Assembly (NCBI GenBank): GCA_946614175.1
Contig: CAMOGP010000004.1
Location: 1-33,082, forward strand
Length of the DNA stretch: 33,082 nt
Source: an uncultured Prevotella sp.
GTDB taxonomy: Bacteria > Bacteroidota > Bacteroidia > Bacteroidales > Bacteroidaceae
Direction: 5' to 3'
Shown here: positions 17,226 to 27,177 of the stretch, piece after piece
How the letters are laid out: every line of letters begins with the position of its first letter
Position numbering within the stretch: position 1 is the first letter of the stretch
The notes under the pieces: model-generated
Seen by the model: the letters and a program-made list of their open reading frames with translations, nothing else
Database searches by the model: none
What the model was told of the DNA's origin: nothing
Made by a program: the position numbers and the translations under genes

Positions 17226-17921
17226 ATGAAAAAGAACTTGATATGGCTTATGGCCACCTTCATTTTAACATCTCTAAATATAGAGGCACAGAAGGTTTCC
17301 CCCACCCTGACATATATTGACAAGGATGGCAATCCACACGACACATTATGCATAGAAGACGGACAGGCTCCACTAGATGTCACCTTTCACGCTAATCCGT
17401 CGGACATGGGTGATTTGACGCCAACTTATGAATGGCATTTCTACAAGCAACAAGGAACAGAGGGCAACAAGGAGCTCTTTATACGTTATGAAGAGGAGAC
17501 GCAATATACGTTTACAGAGTCTGGCAAATATACCATCACACTGAGAACAATTCTTGATAGTGATGGAACACAACTAGACGATGAGAGTATCAGTGTATTC
17601 ATTGCTGACAGTTATCTTGAGTTTCCTAATGCTTTCTCGCCCAACGGTGACGATTTGAACCCCATTTTCAAGGCTAAGAGACATAAGAGTCTGGTGAGTT
17701 TTCATGCCTATATTATCAACCGATGGGGGCAGAAGCTGTTTGAATGGACTGATCCAGAAAAGGGATGGGACGGCAAGTACAAAGGTAAAGACGTGAAAGA
17801 AGGTGTCTATTTTCTGTTGTGCAAAGCTCGCGGAGCCGATGGAAAGGAATATAATATCCGCAAAGACGTAAACTTGTTACGTAAATTTATTGAGGGAGGA
17901 CGTACGAGTGGCACAAACTGA
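17226..17921 (+). CDS. Secreted protein with PKD-like domain and gliding-motility-associated C-terminal (type-B T9SS) domain
   Basis: Signal peptide; YEWHFYKQ...ESGKYTITLRTI; FPNAFSPNGDDLNPIFKAK...INRWGQKLFEW...GWDGKYKGKDVKEGVYFLL. Confidence 0.82.
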   Translation: MKKNLIWLMATFILTSLNIEAQKVSPTLTYIDKDGNPHDTLCIEDGQAPLDVTFHANPSDMGDLTPTYEWHFYKQQGTEGNKELFIRYEEETQYTFTESGKYTITLRTILDSDGTQLDDESISVFIADSYLEFPNAFSPNGDDLNPIFKAKRHKSLVSFHAYIINRWGQKLFEWTDPEKGWDGKYKGKDVKEGVYFLLCKARGADGKEYNIRKDVNLLRKFIEGGRTSGTN

Positions 17922-20742
17922 TAATCAGGGTAATATAGAGGTAAATGGTGCAAGAGTGCACAACCTCAAAAATATCGACGTAACAATACCCCGTCATTCT
18001 TTGACCGTCATCACTGGTTTAAGTGGTAGCGGAAAGTCATCATTGGCATTTGACACCATCTTTGCCGAGGGTCAACGGCGTTATATTGAAACATTTTCTG
18101 CCTATGCGCGCAACTTCCTAGGCGGTATGGAACGCCCTGACGTAGATAAGATTTCAGGTCTTTCGCCGGTGATAAGTATCGAACAGAAAACTACAAATAA
18201 GAACCCCCGCTCTACGGTTGGCACCACCACAGAAATATATGACTACTTACGACTGCTCTTTGCTCGCGCTGGCAAAGCCTACAGTTATATAACGGGCGAG
18301 CCAATGGTAAAATATACAGAGGAGCGCGTACTGGAGATGATTCAAAGCGACTATATGGGCCACAAGATTTATATCTTGGCCCCACTGGTCAGAAGTCGTA
18401 AGGGACATTATCGCGAACTCTTCGAGGCTATGCGACGCAAAGGCTACCTCACCATGCGTGTGGATGGTGAAATTGTAGAAATCAAACAAAGCATGAAGGT
18501 GGACCGCTACAAGAATCATAATATAGAAGTTGTCATCGACAAAATGAAGGTTGAGGGCGGAAGCGAACGTCTGAAAAAGAGTATTCAGACAGCTATGAAA
18601 CAGGGCGATGGTCTAATTATGATTCTCGATAAGGACACCAACGAATTAAAGCATTTCTCTAAGAGACTGATGTGTCCTACATCAGGCATTGCCTATAGCG
18701 ACCCTGCCCCCAATAACTTTTCGTTTAACTCGCCACAAGGTGCTTGCCCTCGTTGTAAAGGTCTGGGTGTGATCAATGAAATAGACCTTGAAAAGGTGAT
18801 ACCCGACAAAAAACAGAGCATCTACGAAGGTGGAATAATTCCTTTAGGGAAATACAAGAATCAGCTGATTTTCTGGCAAATAGACGCCATACTAAAGAAG
18901 TATGAATGCGATATAAAGACACCGATTGAGAAGATTCCAGAAGAAGTGATGAACGAATTATTATATGGTACGTTGGAAGATGTGCGTATCGCCAAGGAAA
19001 TAGTTCACACATCAAGTGATTACTTCGTAGCCTTCGATGGTATTATAAAATATCTGCGCGACACCATGGAGAATGATGAGACACAAGCAGGTCAGAAATG
19101 GTCGGACCAATTTCTGGCTGAATGCGAGTGCCCGGAGTGTCACGGACAACGATTGAACCGTGAGGCCCTCTCTTATCGTATTTGGGACAAGAATATCTCG
19201 GAACTGGCGTCAATGGATATCGCAGAACTGCGCGAATGGCTGGACTTAGCCGAGCAACATTTGGATAGTCAACAACATCAGATTGCCTCAGAAATACTGA
19301 AAGAGATACGCACACGACTGGATTTCTTGCTTGATGTAGGATTAGACTACCTTGCGTTAAACCGTCAGTCGGCATCACTATCAGGTGGTGAGAGCCAACG
19401 TATCCGTCTGGCTACTCAGATTGGCTCGCAATTGGTTAACGTGCTATATATTCTCGACGAACCGTCAATCGGTTTGCATCAGCGGGATAATGAGCGTCTG
19501 ATAAATTCGCTGAAAGAATTGCGTGATCTTGGTAACACGGTGATTGTGGTAGAACACGATAAAGATATGATGTTAGCTGCCGACTATATCATTGATATAG
19601 GTCCAAAAGCAGGACGCAAGGGTGGCGAAGTGGTGTTTCAGGGTACACCCAAGGAACTGCTGAAAACCAACACGCTGACGGCGCAGTACCTCAACAACAA
19701 TAAACAGTTAACACCCTCACCTCGAAGAAAAGGTTCGGGTAAGCATCTTGTTCTCCGTGGCGCCAGAGGTAACAACCTCAAGAATGTTAACGTGAGTTTC
19801 CCTCTTGGCAGTCTCATCGTGGTGACAGGAGTCAGTGGATCTGGTAAGTCGACACTTATCAATGAGACACTACAACCCATACTGAGCCAACATTTCTATC
19901 GCTCATTGAAAAAGCCTATGCCCTACGAAACTATTGAGGGCATAGAATATATTGATAAGGTGGTGAATGTAGACCAGTCACCATTGGGACGCACACCGCG
20001 TTCCAACCCAGCCACCTACACAGGTGTCTTCTCTGATATCCGTTCGCTCTTTGTAAATCTGCCAGAGGCAAAAATCAGAGGTTACAAGCCTGGTCGTTTC
20101 TCATTTAATGTAAAAGGCGGTAGATGCGAAACCTGCGGTGGTAATGGGTATAAAACCATCGAAATGAATTTTCTGCCAGACATTCAGGTTCCCTGTGAGG
20201 AGTGCCACGGCAAGCGTTATAACCGTGAGACACTAGAGGTGCGCTACAAGGGAAAATCTATTGCCGATGTGCTGGATATGACAATTAACCAGGCTGTTGA
20301 ATTCTTTGAAAACGTACCTGATATTCTACGTAAAATCAAAACGATACAAGATGTGGGACTGGGTTATATCAAGCTTGGACAGTCATCTACTACGTTATCG
20401 GGCGGTGAGAGTCAACGCGTCAAACTAGCTACCGAACTGTCGAAACGCGATACGGGAAAAACGTTGTATATCCTTGACGAGCCCACTACCGGCCTACATT
20501 TCGAGGACATCCGCATTCTGATGCAGGTGATTCAAAAGCTGGTGGACAAAGGTAATACGGTCATCATTATCGAACATAATCTCGACGTGATTTGTCAGGC
20601 TGACTATATCATTGATATGGGCCCAGAGGGTGGACGAAAAGGTGGTATGGTACTTAGCATGGGAACCCCCGAAGAGGTGGCCAAGAGCAAGAAAGGATTC
20701 ACACCGAGATTCCTGAAAGAGGAATTAAAAGAAAACGTATAG
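17908..20742 (+). CDS. uvrA: Excinuclease ABC subunit UvrA, canonical-like paralog
   Basis: GLSGSGKSSLAFDTIFAEGQRRYIETFSAYARNFLGGMERP; LSGGESQRIRLATQIGS; CETCGGNGY..CEECHGKRY; LSGGESQRVKLATELSKRDTGKTLYILDEPTTGLHFEDI. GTG at 17908 preceded by GGGAGGA is preferred to the track start TTG at 17890. Confidence 0.93.
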   Translation: MAQTDNQGNIEVNGARVHNLKNIDVTIPRHSLTVITGLSGSGKSSLAFDTIFAEGQRRYIETFSAYARNFLGGMERPDVDKISGLSPVISIEQKTTNKNPRSTVGTTTEIYDYLRLLFARAGKAYSYITGEPMVKYTEERVLEMIQSDYMGHKIYILAPLVRSRKGHYRELFEAMRRKGYLTMRVDGEIVEIKQSMKVDRYKNHNIEVVIDKMKVEGGSERLKKSIQTAMKQGDGLIMILDKDTNELKHFSKRLMCPTSGIAYSDPAPNNFSFNSPQGACPRCKGLGVINEIDLEKVIPDKKQSIYEGGIIPLGKYKNQLIFWQIDAILKKYECDIKTPIEKIPEEVMNELLYGTLEDVRIAKEIVHTSSDYFVAFDGIIKYLRDTMENDETQAGQKWSDQFLAECECPECHGQRLNREALSYRIWDKNISELASMDIAELREWLDLAEQHLDSQQHQIASEILKEIRTRLDFLLDVGLDYLALNRQSASLSGGESQRIRLATQIGSQLVNVLYILDEPSIGLHQRDNERLINSLKELRDLGNTVIVVEHDKDMMLAADYIIDIGPKAGRKGGEVVFQGTPKELLKTNTLTAQYLNNNKQLTPSPRRKGSGKHLVLRGARGNNLKNVNVSFPLGSLIVVTGVSGSGKSTLINETLQPILSQHFYRSLKKPMPYETIEGIEYIDKVVNVDQSPLGRTPRSNPATYTGVFSDIRSLFVNLPEAKIRGYKPGRFSFNVKGGRCETCGGNGYKTIEMNFLPDIQVPCEECHGKRYNRETLEVRYKGKSIADVLDMTINQAVEFFENVPDILRKIKTIQDVGLGYIKLGQSSTTLSGGESQRVKLATELSKRDTGKTLYILDEPTTGLHFEDIRILMQVIQKLVDKGNTVIIIEHNLDVICQADYIIDMGPEGGRKGGMVLSMGTPEEVAKSKKGFTPRFLKEELKENV

Positions 20743-21312
20743 GCAAGACTCGTAGAACATCACGACGAAAAGATAAAGAATCAGAAAGGGTACCATTTGC
20801 TGAAGCCCAATACGGAAAGAATCATATACATCAAACAACGAAGTGAACGTACGTGAGAGCAAACCATAGCACATAGAGGTGATGATGGCCAATGCAGACA
20901 AAATGGGAACAAGGGCCCTGCTGAAGGGCGAAGGCCATAACCGTCCGGTGGAAGATAGTAGCACTGCTTGTGGCATCATCACAAGAAGTGCTACTATCAT
21001 AATAAGCATTACCAACACAACGAAAGAGACCCTCAAGGCTGACTGACGACGGAATGAGAGTTGTGATGGACGGAAGATGCCACTGCACCAGACACACCCA
21101 CCTGCCATCGATAAAAGTATAAGCCAAATGAGTTGAGGCCTGAGCAGCAACACACAAAACTGTCCCAAGAACCAACGGATACCTTCACTTGACAGCAACG
21201 GATGAACGCTATCTGTCAGCGTTGCTGATAGTAACCAGGACAGGAAAAACAACAAGAATTCCGCTATCAATAAGAGCAGCACCAGTCGTGCTATGATTCG
21301 ATGATATCTCAT
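20725..21312 (-). CDS. Integral membrane protein, faintly AbgT-like
   Basis: Several TM helices; LLSSEGIRWFLGQFCVLLLRPQLIWLILLSMAGGCVWCSGIF recalls AbgT transporters; last 18 nt overlap the uvrA 3' end in convergent orientation. Confidence 0.55.
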   Translation of the reverse strand: MRYHRIIARLVLLLLIAEFLLFFLSWLLSATLTDSVHPLLSSEGIRWFLGQFCVLLLRPQLIWLILLSMAGGCVWCSGIFRPSQLSFRRQSALRVSFVVLVMLIMIVALLVMMPQAVLLSSTGRLWPSPFSRALVPILSALAIITSMCYGLLSRTFTSLFDVYDSFRIGLQQMVPFLILYLFVVMFYESCLYVFF

Positions 21313-21371
21313 GCGTTATACTCTATTTGTTATCGCTCCTCACCTCTCATCTATAAACCATAATATATATA

Positions 21372-22088
21372 CTATTCCTCGTCAGCCTCCAGATTGTCTA
21401 TATCAATGATACGCAATTCCAGGGCACGCACTACTAAACGGGTAGCATTGACACCGCGACCATCGGGGAAAAGTTTCTGTACAAGTTCGTTCTGACGCTT
21501 CTCCAGACTCTTCACACCAAAGGGCATACCACGCAACTGTGCTATCTGGTCCTTCGTATAACCCAAAGCTAGATGGCGGAGCAAACGTTCGTCGTACTCA
21601 TCAATCTCGTAATTAACCATCGCCTCCTGTTTCATAAGTTCCGAGTCAACACTACGTTTGAAACGCTCTACAATCTTCTGTAGGATAGGCTGATTGAACA
21701 CAAGTTGTTTGCCATTCATCACCGCCATCACATCATTACGTGTAAGTAGTTCGCCTGTCTTCAGAATGATGCCATCGGCACCAGCATCAAGCACATCAAC
21801 CCAAAGTTTCTCATTCAATATCTCACCTGTGAATATCAGCACACGAACTTGCGGATGCATCTCCTTTGTCTGGCGACAGAGTTCCACACCTACAGTTGTA
21901 GATCCGCCAAGCCCAAGGTCGAGCAATACCAGATCAGGAATCTGTTGTTTCAACAAACGCCAGTAGGTGGCCTCATTCTCGGCAGTTCCGATGATTTCGG
22001 CTTCAGGAATATCATTCTTTACGATTCCCATAGTACCCTTCAGTTCCAGGGGCACATCCTCTACGATAATGACTTTGAAGTTTTGCAT
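21372..22088 (-). CDS. Response regulator (receiver plus LuxR/GerE-like HTH)
   Basis: [45 protein letters not shown]-like LLRHLALGYTKDQIAQLRGMPFGVKSLEKRQNELVQKLF. Confidence 0.85.
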   Translation of the reverse strand: MQNFKVIIVEDVPLELKGTMGIVKNDIPEAEIIGTAENEATYWRLLKQQIPDLVLLDLGLGGSTTVGVELCRQTKEMHPQVRVLIFTGEILNEKLWVDVLDAGADGIILKTGELLTRNDVMAVMNGKQLVFNQPILQKIVERFKRSVDSELMKQEAMVNYEIDEYDERLLRHLALGYTKDQIAQLRGMPFGVKSLEKRQNELVQKLFPDGRGVNATRLVVRALELRIIDIDNLEADEE

Positions 22089-25000
22089 ATTCTTGGAAGT
22101 GTTATTATTATCTTAACATGTTGATTTTCATCTCGTTCTGCCCATATACCACAAGCATGTCGATTGGTAGCTTCGGCATGCAGACGTACAATCTCACGGC
22201 AAATCAGAAATGGAATATTCTCTTTGCCTTGAGGCATAAAGAGACGTCCTAACTGCTCATCAGACAGTTGCAAGCCCGACATATACACAATGGCCTTTAC
22301 ATAATGGTCATCCATAGGTATCCAATCTACTGCAAGTGTACTCACGCCTGATTGTTTACGAAGAATATCAAACAAATATTCTATAAAAATGACATCACCC
22401 AATACCTCATGGTCCAGGGCTTTGAGATGTATCTTGGAATAGTCGAGCTGACGCAAGGCCTGCTGACTCAGGATACCATAGAGCTCGCGATAGTACTCAG
22501 TAATCTCAATGAGCGAAACACTATCATCTGTTTCGAGTAGTTGCTTAATACGACTAGGATAATACATCGTCTCATGCTTTAATGTAGAGAGTGTATTATC
22601 CAATACGGCATTACTAATATGCAGATTACCCTCCTCTATCTTCAGCAGCGTAACATCATCGGCCATCAGTTCCAATTGTGAGCGCCGTTCTTGCAGGATG
22701 CTGTAGCGTTTGTTGTGCAACAGCATCAACTGCCATACCACCACGGCAATAATAGCCAAGAAGAGGAACACCAACAAGATGATAGCCACCTGCTTATTGG
22801 TCTGAGACTGTTGCATAGTACGACAATAGGAATCGAGCGACGAGTCAGCAGAGAGTTCCTTAAACAACTGTGTGTAAATACGGTTATTATACTCGTAGAG
22901 CTGCCACTCATGCAGCGCCAAAGCAGCCACGGCACTCTCATTACGTATGTCGAGCAGTATCTGATAGTTTACTGGGATATTTCTATGGAGCCACAAAATC
23001 TCTGGTGGAGTTATCGATAAATCTCCAATGTCAAGAAGTGTGTCGTTCATATGCTTTCCCAGACTTTTATAATAGCGATTAAGACATTGCCGACACGAAT
23101 CAGCATAAGCCAATGTTTGCTGATAGTCCCCCCTGATATTAATATAATATGTTGAGTCGGCATAAGCACTGGCTTGCTGCAAATCAACCTGTTGTGCAAA
23201 GGTGAATTCAGAAAACATCATAAGCATTAACGCTATCGAGATTATTTTCTTAGGTAAACGAAAATAGAACCTGCTTCCTTTACCTAACTCACTCTCGGCA
23301 GCAATCATACTGACGGAAAATATCTGACTTAATTTTCTATATTTCTCGATGATTCCCTTACAATTAATCAAGCCAAAGCCATGACCTTTATCAGCTGAGC
23401 GCTTATCACTATCGACAATCACCTTGTGATCAAAGACATGGGACAATTGCTCCTTATCCATCCCCTGTCCAGTATCGGCTACAGATATCTCTACATAACG
23501 CTCGGTATCAGTGGCATAAACAGAGACCTTCCCCCCTTGAGGAGTAAACTTTCGAGCATTGTCGGCTAAGGTGTTCAACATAAAGAGTGTCAGTACCTTA
23601 TCAGCCTTCACAGTCAGCGTTGTAGGCTGGATATCCAAGGCAACACCTTTAAGATTAAAACTCCTGCTGCTCTTTGCCAACACATCAAAGAGTTCCCCTA
23701 AAGGAAAAGTCTCGATATGAACGCTCAGTTCACCCTTGCGCAACTGTATCCAATGCGTCAGTATATCATTCTGCATATTCACATTATCAGTCAGTTCGCG
23801 GATATAGTCTATACGTTCCTCTTTGTGCTTGTCATTCAGGCAACGCTCCTCATGAATCATGCGATCGATAATAGGTGTTATACCATTAACCAGTGACATC
23901 TTGGCCAATTGTTCAACGTAGAGACGCTTTCCCTGCATGATATGAAGGTTGGTTAGTTCCAACTGCTCCGTCAGTTCCTCCTCGCGCTCATCCAGCGTTT
24001 CATCATGCTGACTGTTCAGCGTTTTCTTACGAAAAAAATAAAATAACAGGATAACTACCATGAAGATAATCATCGCAATGACAACAGCGATGAGCAGCAG
24101 GTTCAACTGATTAAGCGAATGTTCTAACTGGTTAGCACGAGCTTCAAGCCACTGATCCTGACGTGTACGTTCCTGAAGGTCTAGATAGGCATTCCTATTA
24201 TAGTCGCTCGATGCCTTATCATCTATAGCAGAATAAGCAACACAGAGTTGTTCTCGGATACTAGCCACAAGATCGGGAGCCTGATAAATCAGCGTATCGC
24301 TCAATGCTTTCTCAAGATTCACAAGAGCTGCGTCATAGTCTTCCTGACGCATACAGCAGGTAGCTAAGGTACGATAGGCACCTGCTATCTGATAGGTATC
24401 ACCATAATTCGTAAAGATGGTCAGTGCATGTTCAGCCAACCATAAAGGTAACAGCTCGTCGGCCACACCCTCCGGATTCAAGAATTTCATAGCAGGCTGA
24501 TTATCGGCCATCAGTTGTTCACGATATTCCTCAACACTAAGATGTTCTGCCAGAGCCTCTAACGAGTTAGCCATAAAATAAGGACAGTCTACCTGTCTGG
24601 ATAACAAGTAACAACGCATCAGGTGATCAAACTCTGACTGATTAATTTCCTGTTGGGTACCCTGAGTAATGATACCTCCAGCACCCACGTTATAGAGATA
24701 GTTTAGATACTGTGCCGTATCGGTCTCGACATCAAGTCTTATACTTTGCATTGCCTCTACCGACTGACGTTCCAGGCCTACGTAATAATAATAGGTAGAA
24801 TTAACGATGGCAAACTCTGTCTCAGCATAAAGGAGACGCTTCTGTTGTCTGTCAGAAAGATAGTGACGCTCCTCATTGATTCGTTCCAGGGCACGCTGAG
24901 CCTGTTCCCTGCAATCATAGAACTCTCTGTTCAACGACTGTCGCTGACAGAGACGCATCTGTTGTACGTATGCCACAAAGCGTTCTAACTGATTATCTGT

Positions 25001-25285
25001 AAACATCAACACACTATCCAGTCGAGACCTGGCATCTGTATAGTGCATCTTCACGATATCAACGAAAGCTAAATTATTGAGGGCTTCTGCTTTTCCATCA
25101 ATAAAATCCCCCTTATTTGCCAGTAGAAATGCTTGTTGTGCATAGTGTTCGGCAGAATCTATCTGCCGATAATGATAGGCATACGATAAAGAATTCAGCT
25201 TGTCCACCGCTTGCCTATCGGACGGTGAACAAGCTGAAAAAAGTAATATTGGGATAATCAGCTTAAGAGCGTGCCTTAACCACAT
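22061..25285 (-). CDS. Tandem-module sensor histidine kinase-like lipoprotein (TPR sensor, TM, HATPase, second signal/TM, H-box-like domain)
   Basis: Lipobox LLFSACS; TPR-like periplasmic region; [55 protein letters not shown]; second signal [63 protein letters not shown] at 25285 has SD AAGGAGG at 25301-25295; track start 25291 is TTG. Confidence 0.88.
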   Translation of the reverse strand: MWLRHALKLIIPILLFSACSPSDRQAVDKLNSLSYAYHYRQIDSAEHYAQQAFLLANKGDFIDGKAEALNNLAFVDIVKMHYTDARSRLDSVLMFTDNQLERFVAYVQQMRLCQRQSLNREFYDCREQAQRALERINEERHYLSDRQQKRLLYAETEFAIVNSTYYYYVGLERQSVEAMQSIRLDVETDTAQYLNYLYNVGAGGIITQGTQQEINQSEFDHLMRCYLLSRQVDCPYFMANSLEALAEHLSVEEYREQLMADNQPAMKFLNPEGVADELLPLWLAEHALTIFTNYGDTYQIAGAYRTLATCCMRQEDYDAALVNLEKALSDTLIYQAPDLVASIREQLCVAYSAIDDKASSDYNRNAYLDLQERTRQDQWLEARANQLEHSLNQLNLLLIAVVIAMIIFMVVILLFYFFRKKTLNSQHDETLDEREEELTEQLELTNLHIMQGKRLYVEQLAKMSLVNGITPIIDRMIHEERCLNDKHKEERIDYIRELTDNVNMQNDILTHWIQLRKGELSVHIETFPLGELFDVLAKSSRSFNLKGVALDIQPTTLTVKADKVLTLFMLNTLADNARKFTPQGGKVSVYATDTERYVEISVADTGQGMDKEQLSHVFDHKVIVDSDKRSADKGHGFGLINCKGIIEKYRKLSQIFSVSMIAAESELGKGSRFYFRLPKKIISIALMLMMFSEFTFAQQVDLQQASAYADSTYYINIRGDYQQTLAYADSCRQCLNRYYKSLGKHMNDTLLDIGDLSITPPEILWLHRNIPVNYQILLDIRNESAVAALALHEWQLYEYNNRIYTQLFKELSADSSLDSYCRTMQQSQTNKQVAIILLVFLFLAIIAVVVWQLMLLHNKRYSILQERRSQLELMADDVTLLKIEEGNLHISNAVLDNTLSTLKHETMYYPSRIKQLLETDDSVSLIEITEYYRELYGILSQQALRQLDYSKIHLKALDHEVLGDVIFIEYLFDILRKQSGVSTLAVDWIPMDDHYVKAIVYMSGLQLSDEQLGRLFMPQGKENIPFLICREIVRLHAEATNRHACGIWAERDENQHVKIIITLPRICKTSKSLS

Positions 25286-25931
25286 AACCAAGTGCCTCCT
25301 TGCACTTGTCGGTTATATACTGCCAATCACCAGCCTTGACCTTGTCACTAGGGAAGAGCTTAGAGCCCATGCCCACGCAGAATACGCCAGCCTTGAACCA
25401 CTTCATGAGGTTCTCTTCTTCAGGAGCCACACCTCCTGTAACCATAATCTTTGACCAAGGCATAGGAGCTTTCAGCCCCTTCACCATATTAGGACCAACC
25501 ACATCGCCAGGGAATACCTTGGTGAGGTCGCAACCCAACTCCTGAGCCTTACCAATCTCGCTAACAGTCATACAGCCAGGGCAATAAGGAACCAAGCGAC
25601 GATTACAAACAGGTGCAATTTCTGGGTTGAACAAAGGACCTACTACGAAACAGGCACCCAATTGGAGGTACATTGCTGCTGTGGGAGCATCCACAACAGA
25701 ACCGATACCCAGTGCCAACTCAGGACATTCTTTGTCAGCCCATTTCACCAACTCACCAAATACCTCCTGAGCGAAGTCACCACGATTAGTAAATTCGAAA
25801 GCACGAACACCACCCTCGTAGCAGGCCTTCACTACATTCTTACAGGTCTCAAGATCCTTGTTATAGAACACAGGCACCATACCTGTGTCACCAATCTTCT
25901 TAAGAACAGCTATCTTATCAAATTTTGCCAT
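25263..25931 (-). CDS. Bifunctional KDPG/KHG aldolase
   Basis: [109 protein letters not shown]. Confidence 0.9.
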   Translation of the reverse strand: MAKFDKIAVLKKIGDTGMVPVFYNKDLETCKNVVKACYEGGVRAFEFTNRGDFAQEVFGELVKWADKECPELALGIGSVVDAPTAAMYLQLGACFVVGPLFNPEIAPVCNRRLVPYCPGCMTVSEIGKAQELGCDLTKVFPGDVVGPNMVKGLKAPMPWSKIMVTGGVAPEEENLMKWFKAGVFCVGMGSKLFPSDKVKAGDWQYITDKCKEALGYVVKARS

Positions 25932-25995
25932 AATTTTTAAATTATCTGGATTTTCCAGGAATGTCTATATGACATGCCAGAAATAACCTATGATA

Positions 25996-27018
25996 TTATC
26001 TCTGCACACGACCATTAGCGTTACCACCAGCCAAGGCTTCTACCTCATCAACACTTACCAGGTTAAAGTCACCATTAATAGTGTGCTTCAAAGCAGATGC
26101 TGCCACAGCAAATTCCAGAGCCTCACCTTGAGTACCCTTAGTCAACAGACCGTGAATCAAACCACCAGAGAAAGAGTCACCACCACCAACACGGTCGATG
26201 ATAGGATTAATCTCATAACGCTTTGACTGATAGAACTCCTTACCATCATAAATCAAGGCCTTCCAACCATTGAAGGTAGCGCTATAGCTCTCACGTAGTG
26301 TAGAAACAACATACTTGAAGCCAAACTCTTGCATCATCTGCTTGAAGATACCCTCATAGCCAGCAGCATCTGTCTGACCACCCTCAACATCAGCATCGGG
26401 TTTGAAACCAAGACAAAGCTCAGCATCCTCTTCGTTACCGATACATACATCCACATACTTCATCAAAGGACGCATGATAGAGATAGCTTTCTCGCTAGTC
26501 CAAAGTTTCTTACGGAAGTTCAGATCAACAGAAACAGTAACACCGTGACGCTTAGCAGCCTCACAAGCCAATTTGGTCAGCTCAGCAGCCTTATCGCTAA
26601 TAGCAGGAGTAATACCACTCCAATGGAACCAAGCAGCACCTTCCATAATCTTATCGAAATCAAAATCAGAAGGATTTGCCTCTGCAATAGCAGAATGAGC
26701 ACGGTCATAGATAACCTTTGAAGGACGCATAGAAGCACCCGTCTCTGCATAATACAGTCCAACACGGTCGCCGCCACGAGCAACGAACTCTGTATTTACG
26801 CCATAGCGACGTAAGGCATTAACAGCAATCTGTCCGATTTCATGTTTGGGAAGTTTCGAAACAAAATATGCCTCATGACCATAGTTTGCTACAGAAATTG
26901 CGACATTAGCCTCACCACCACCTGGGATAATGCGGAAGGATTCGCTCTGAATAAAACGGTCGTTGCCTTGAGGCGAAAGGCGGAGCATAATCTCACCCAA
27001 TGTTACGATCTTTGCCAT
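25996..27018 (-). CDS. kdgK: 2-keto-3-deoxygluconate kinase (PfkB family)
   Basis: TLGEIMLRLSPQGNDRFIQSESFRIIPGGGEANVAISVANYG; SVDLNFRKKLW; DRVGGGDSFSGGLIHGLL. Confidence 0.88.
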   Translation of the reverse strand: MAKIVTLGEIMLRLSPQGNDRFIQSESFRIIPGGGEANVAISVANYGHEAYFVSKLPKHEIGQIAVNALRRYGVNTEFVARGGDRVGLYYAETGASMRPSKVIYDRAHSAIAEANPSDFDFDKIMEGAAWFHWSGITPAISDKAAELTKLACEAAKRHGVTVSVDLNFRKKLWTSEKAISIMRPLMKYVDVCIGNEEDAELCLGFKPDADVEGGQTDAAGYEGIFKQMMQEFGFKYVVSTLRESYSATFNGWKALIYDGKEFYQSKRYEINPIIDRVGGGDSFSGGLIHGLLTKGTQGEALEFAVAASALKHTINGDFNLVSVDEVEALAGGNANGRVQR

Positions 27019-27127
27019 TTTCTTTTGTTTTTAAGTGTTTATATATTATATATTTTTTTCTTTGCAGCGACAAATTTACAACTATTTTCTGAAACAGCGA
27101 AACATTTCAAGTAAAAAGTGCAAAAAA

Positions 27128-27154
27128 AGCCACAGAACGGGGAGGTCTGTGGCT
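27128..27154 (-). terminator. Intrinsic terminator downstream of rho
   Basis: AGCCACAGA (27128-27136) / TCTGTGGCT (27146-27154), followed on - strand by TTTTTTT. Confidence 0.85.
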
Positions 27155-27177
27155 CTTTTAATCTGGAAATCCATTCA

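Noticed and set aside
17890-17907. TTG start of the second uvrA
   Set aside because: GTG at 17908 has a good SD (GGGAGGA) just upstream; the extra residues LREDVR lie over that SD.
7827-20742. Mobile-element or recent duplication origin for the uvrA pair
   Set aside because: No flanking repeats, integrase or transposase found, and the two proteins differ widely, so an old paralogy is more likely.
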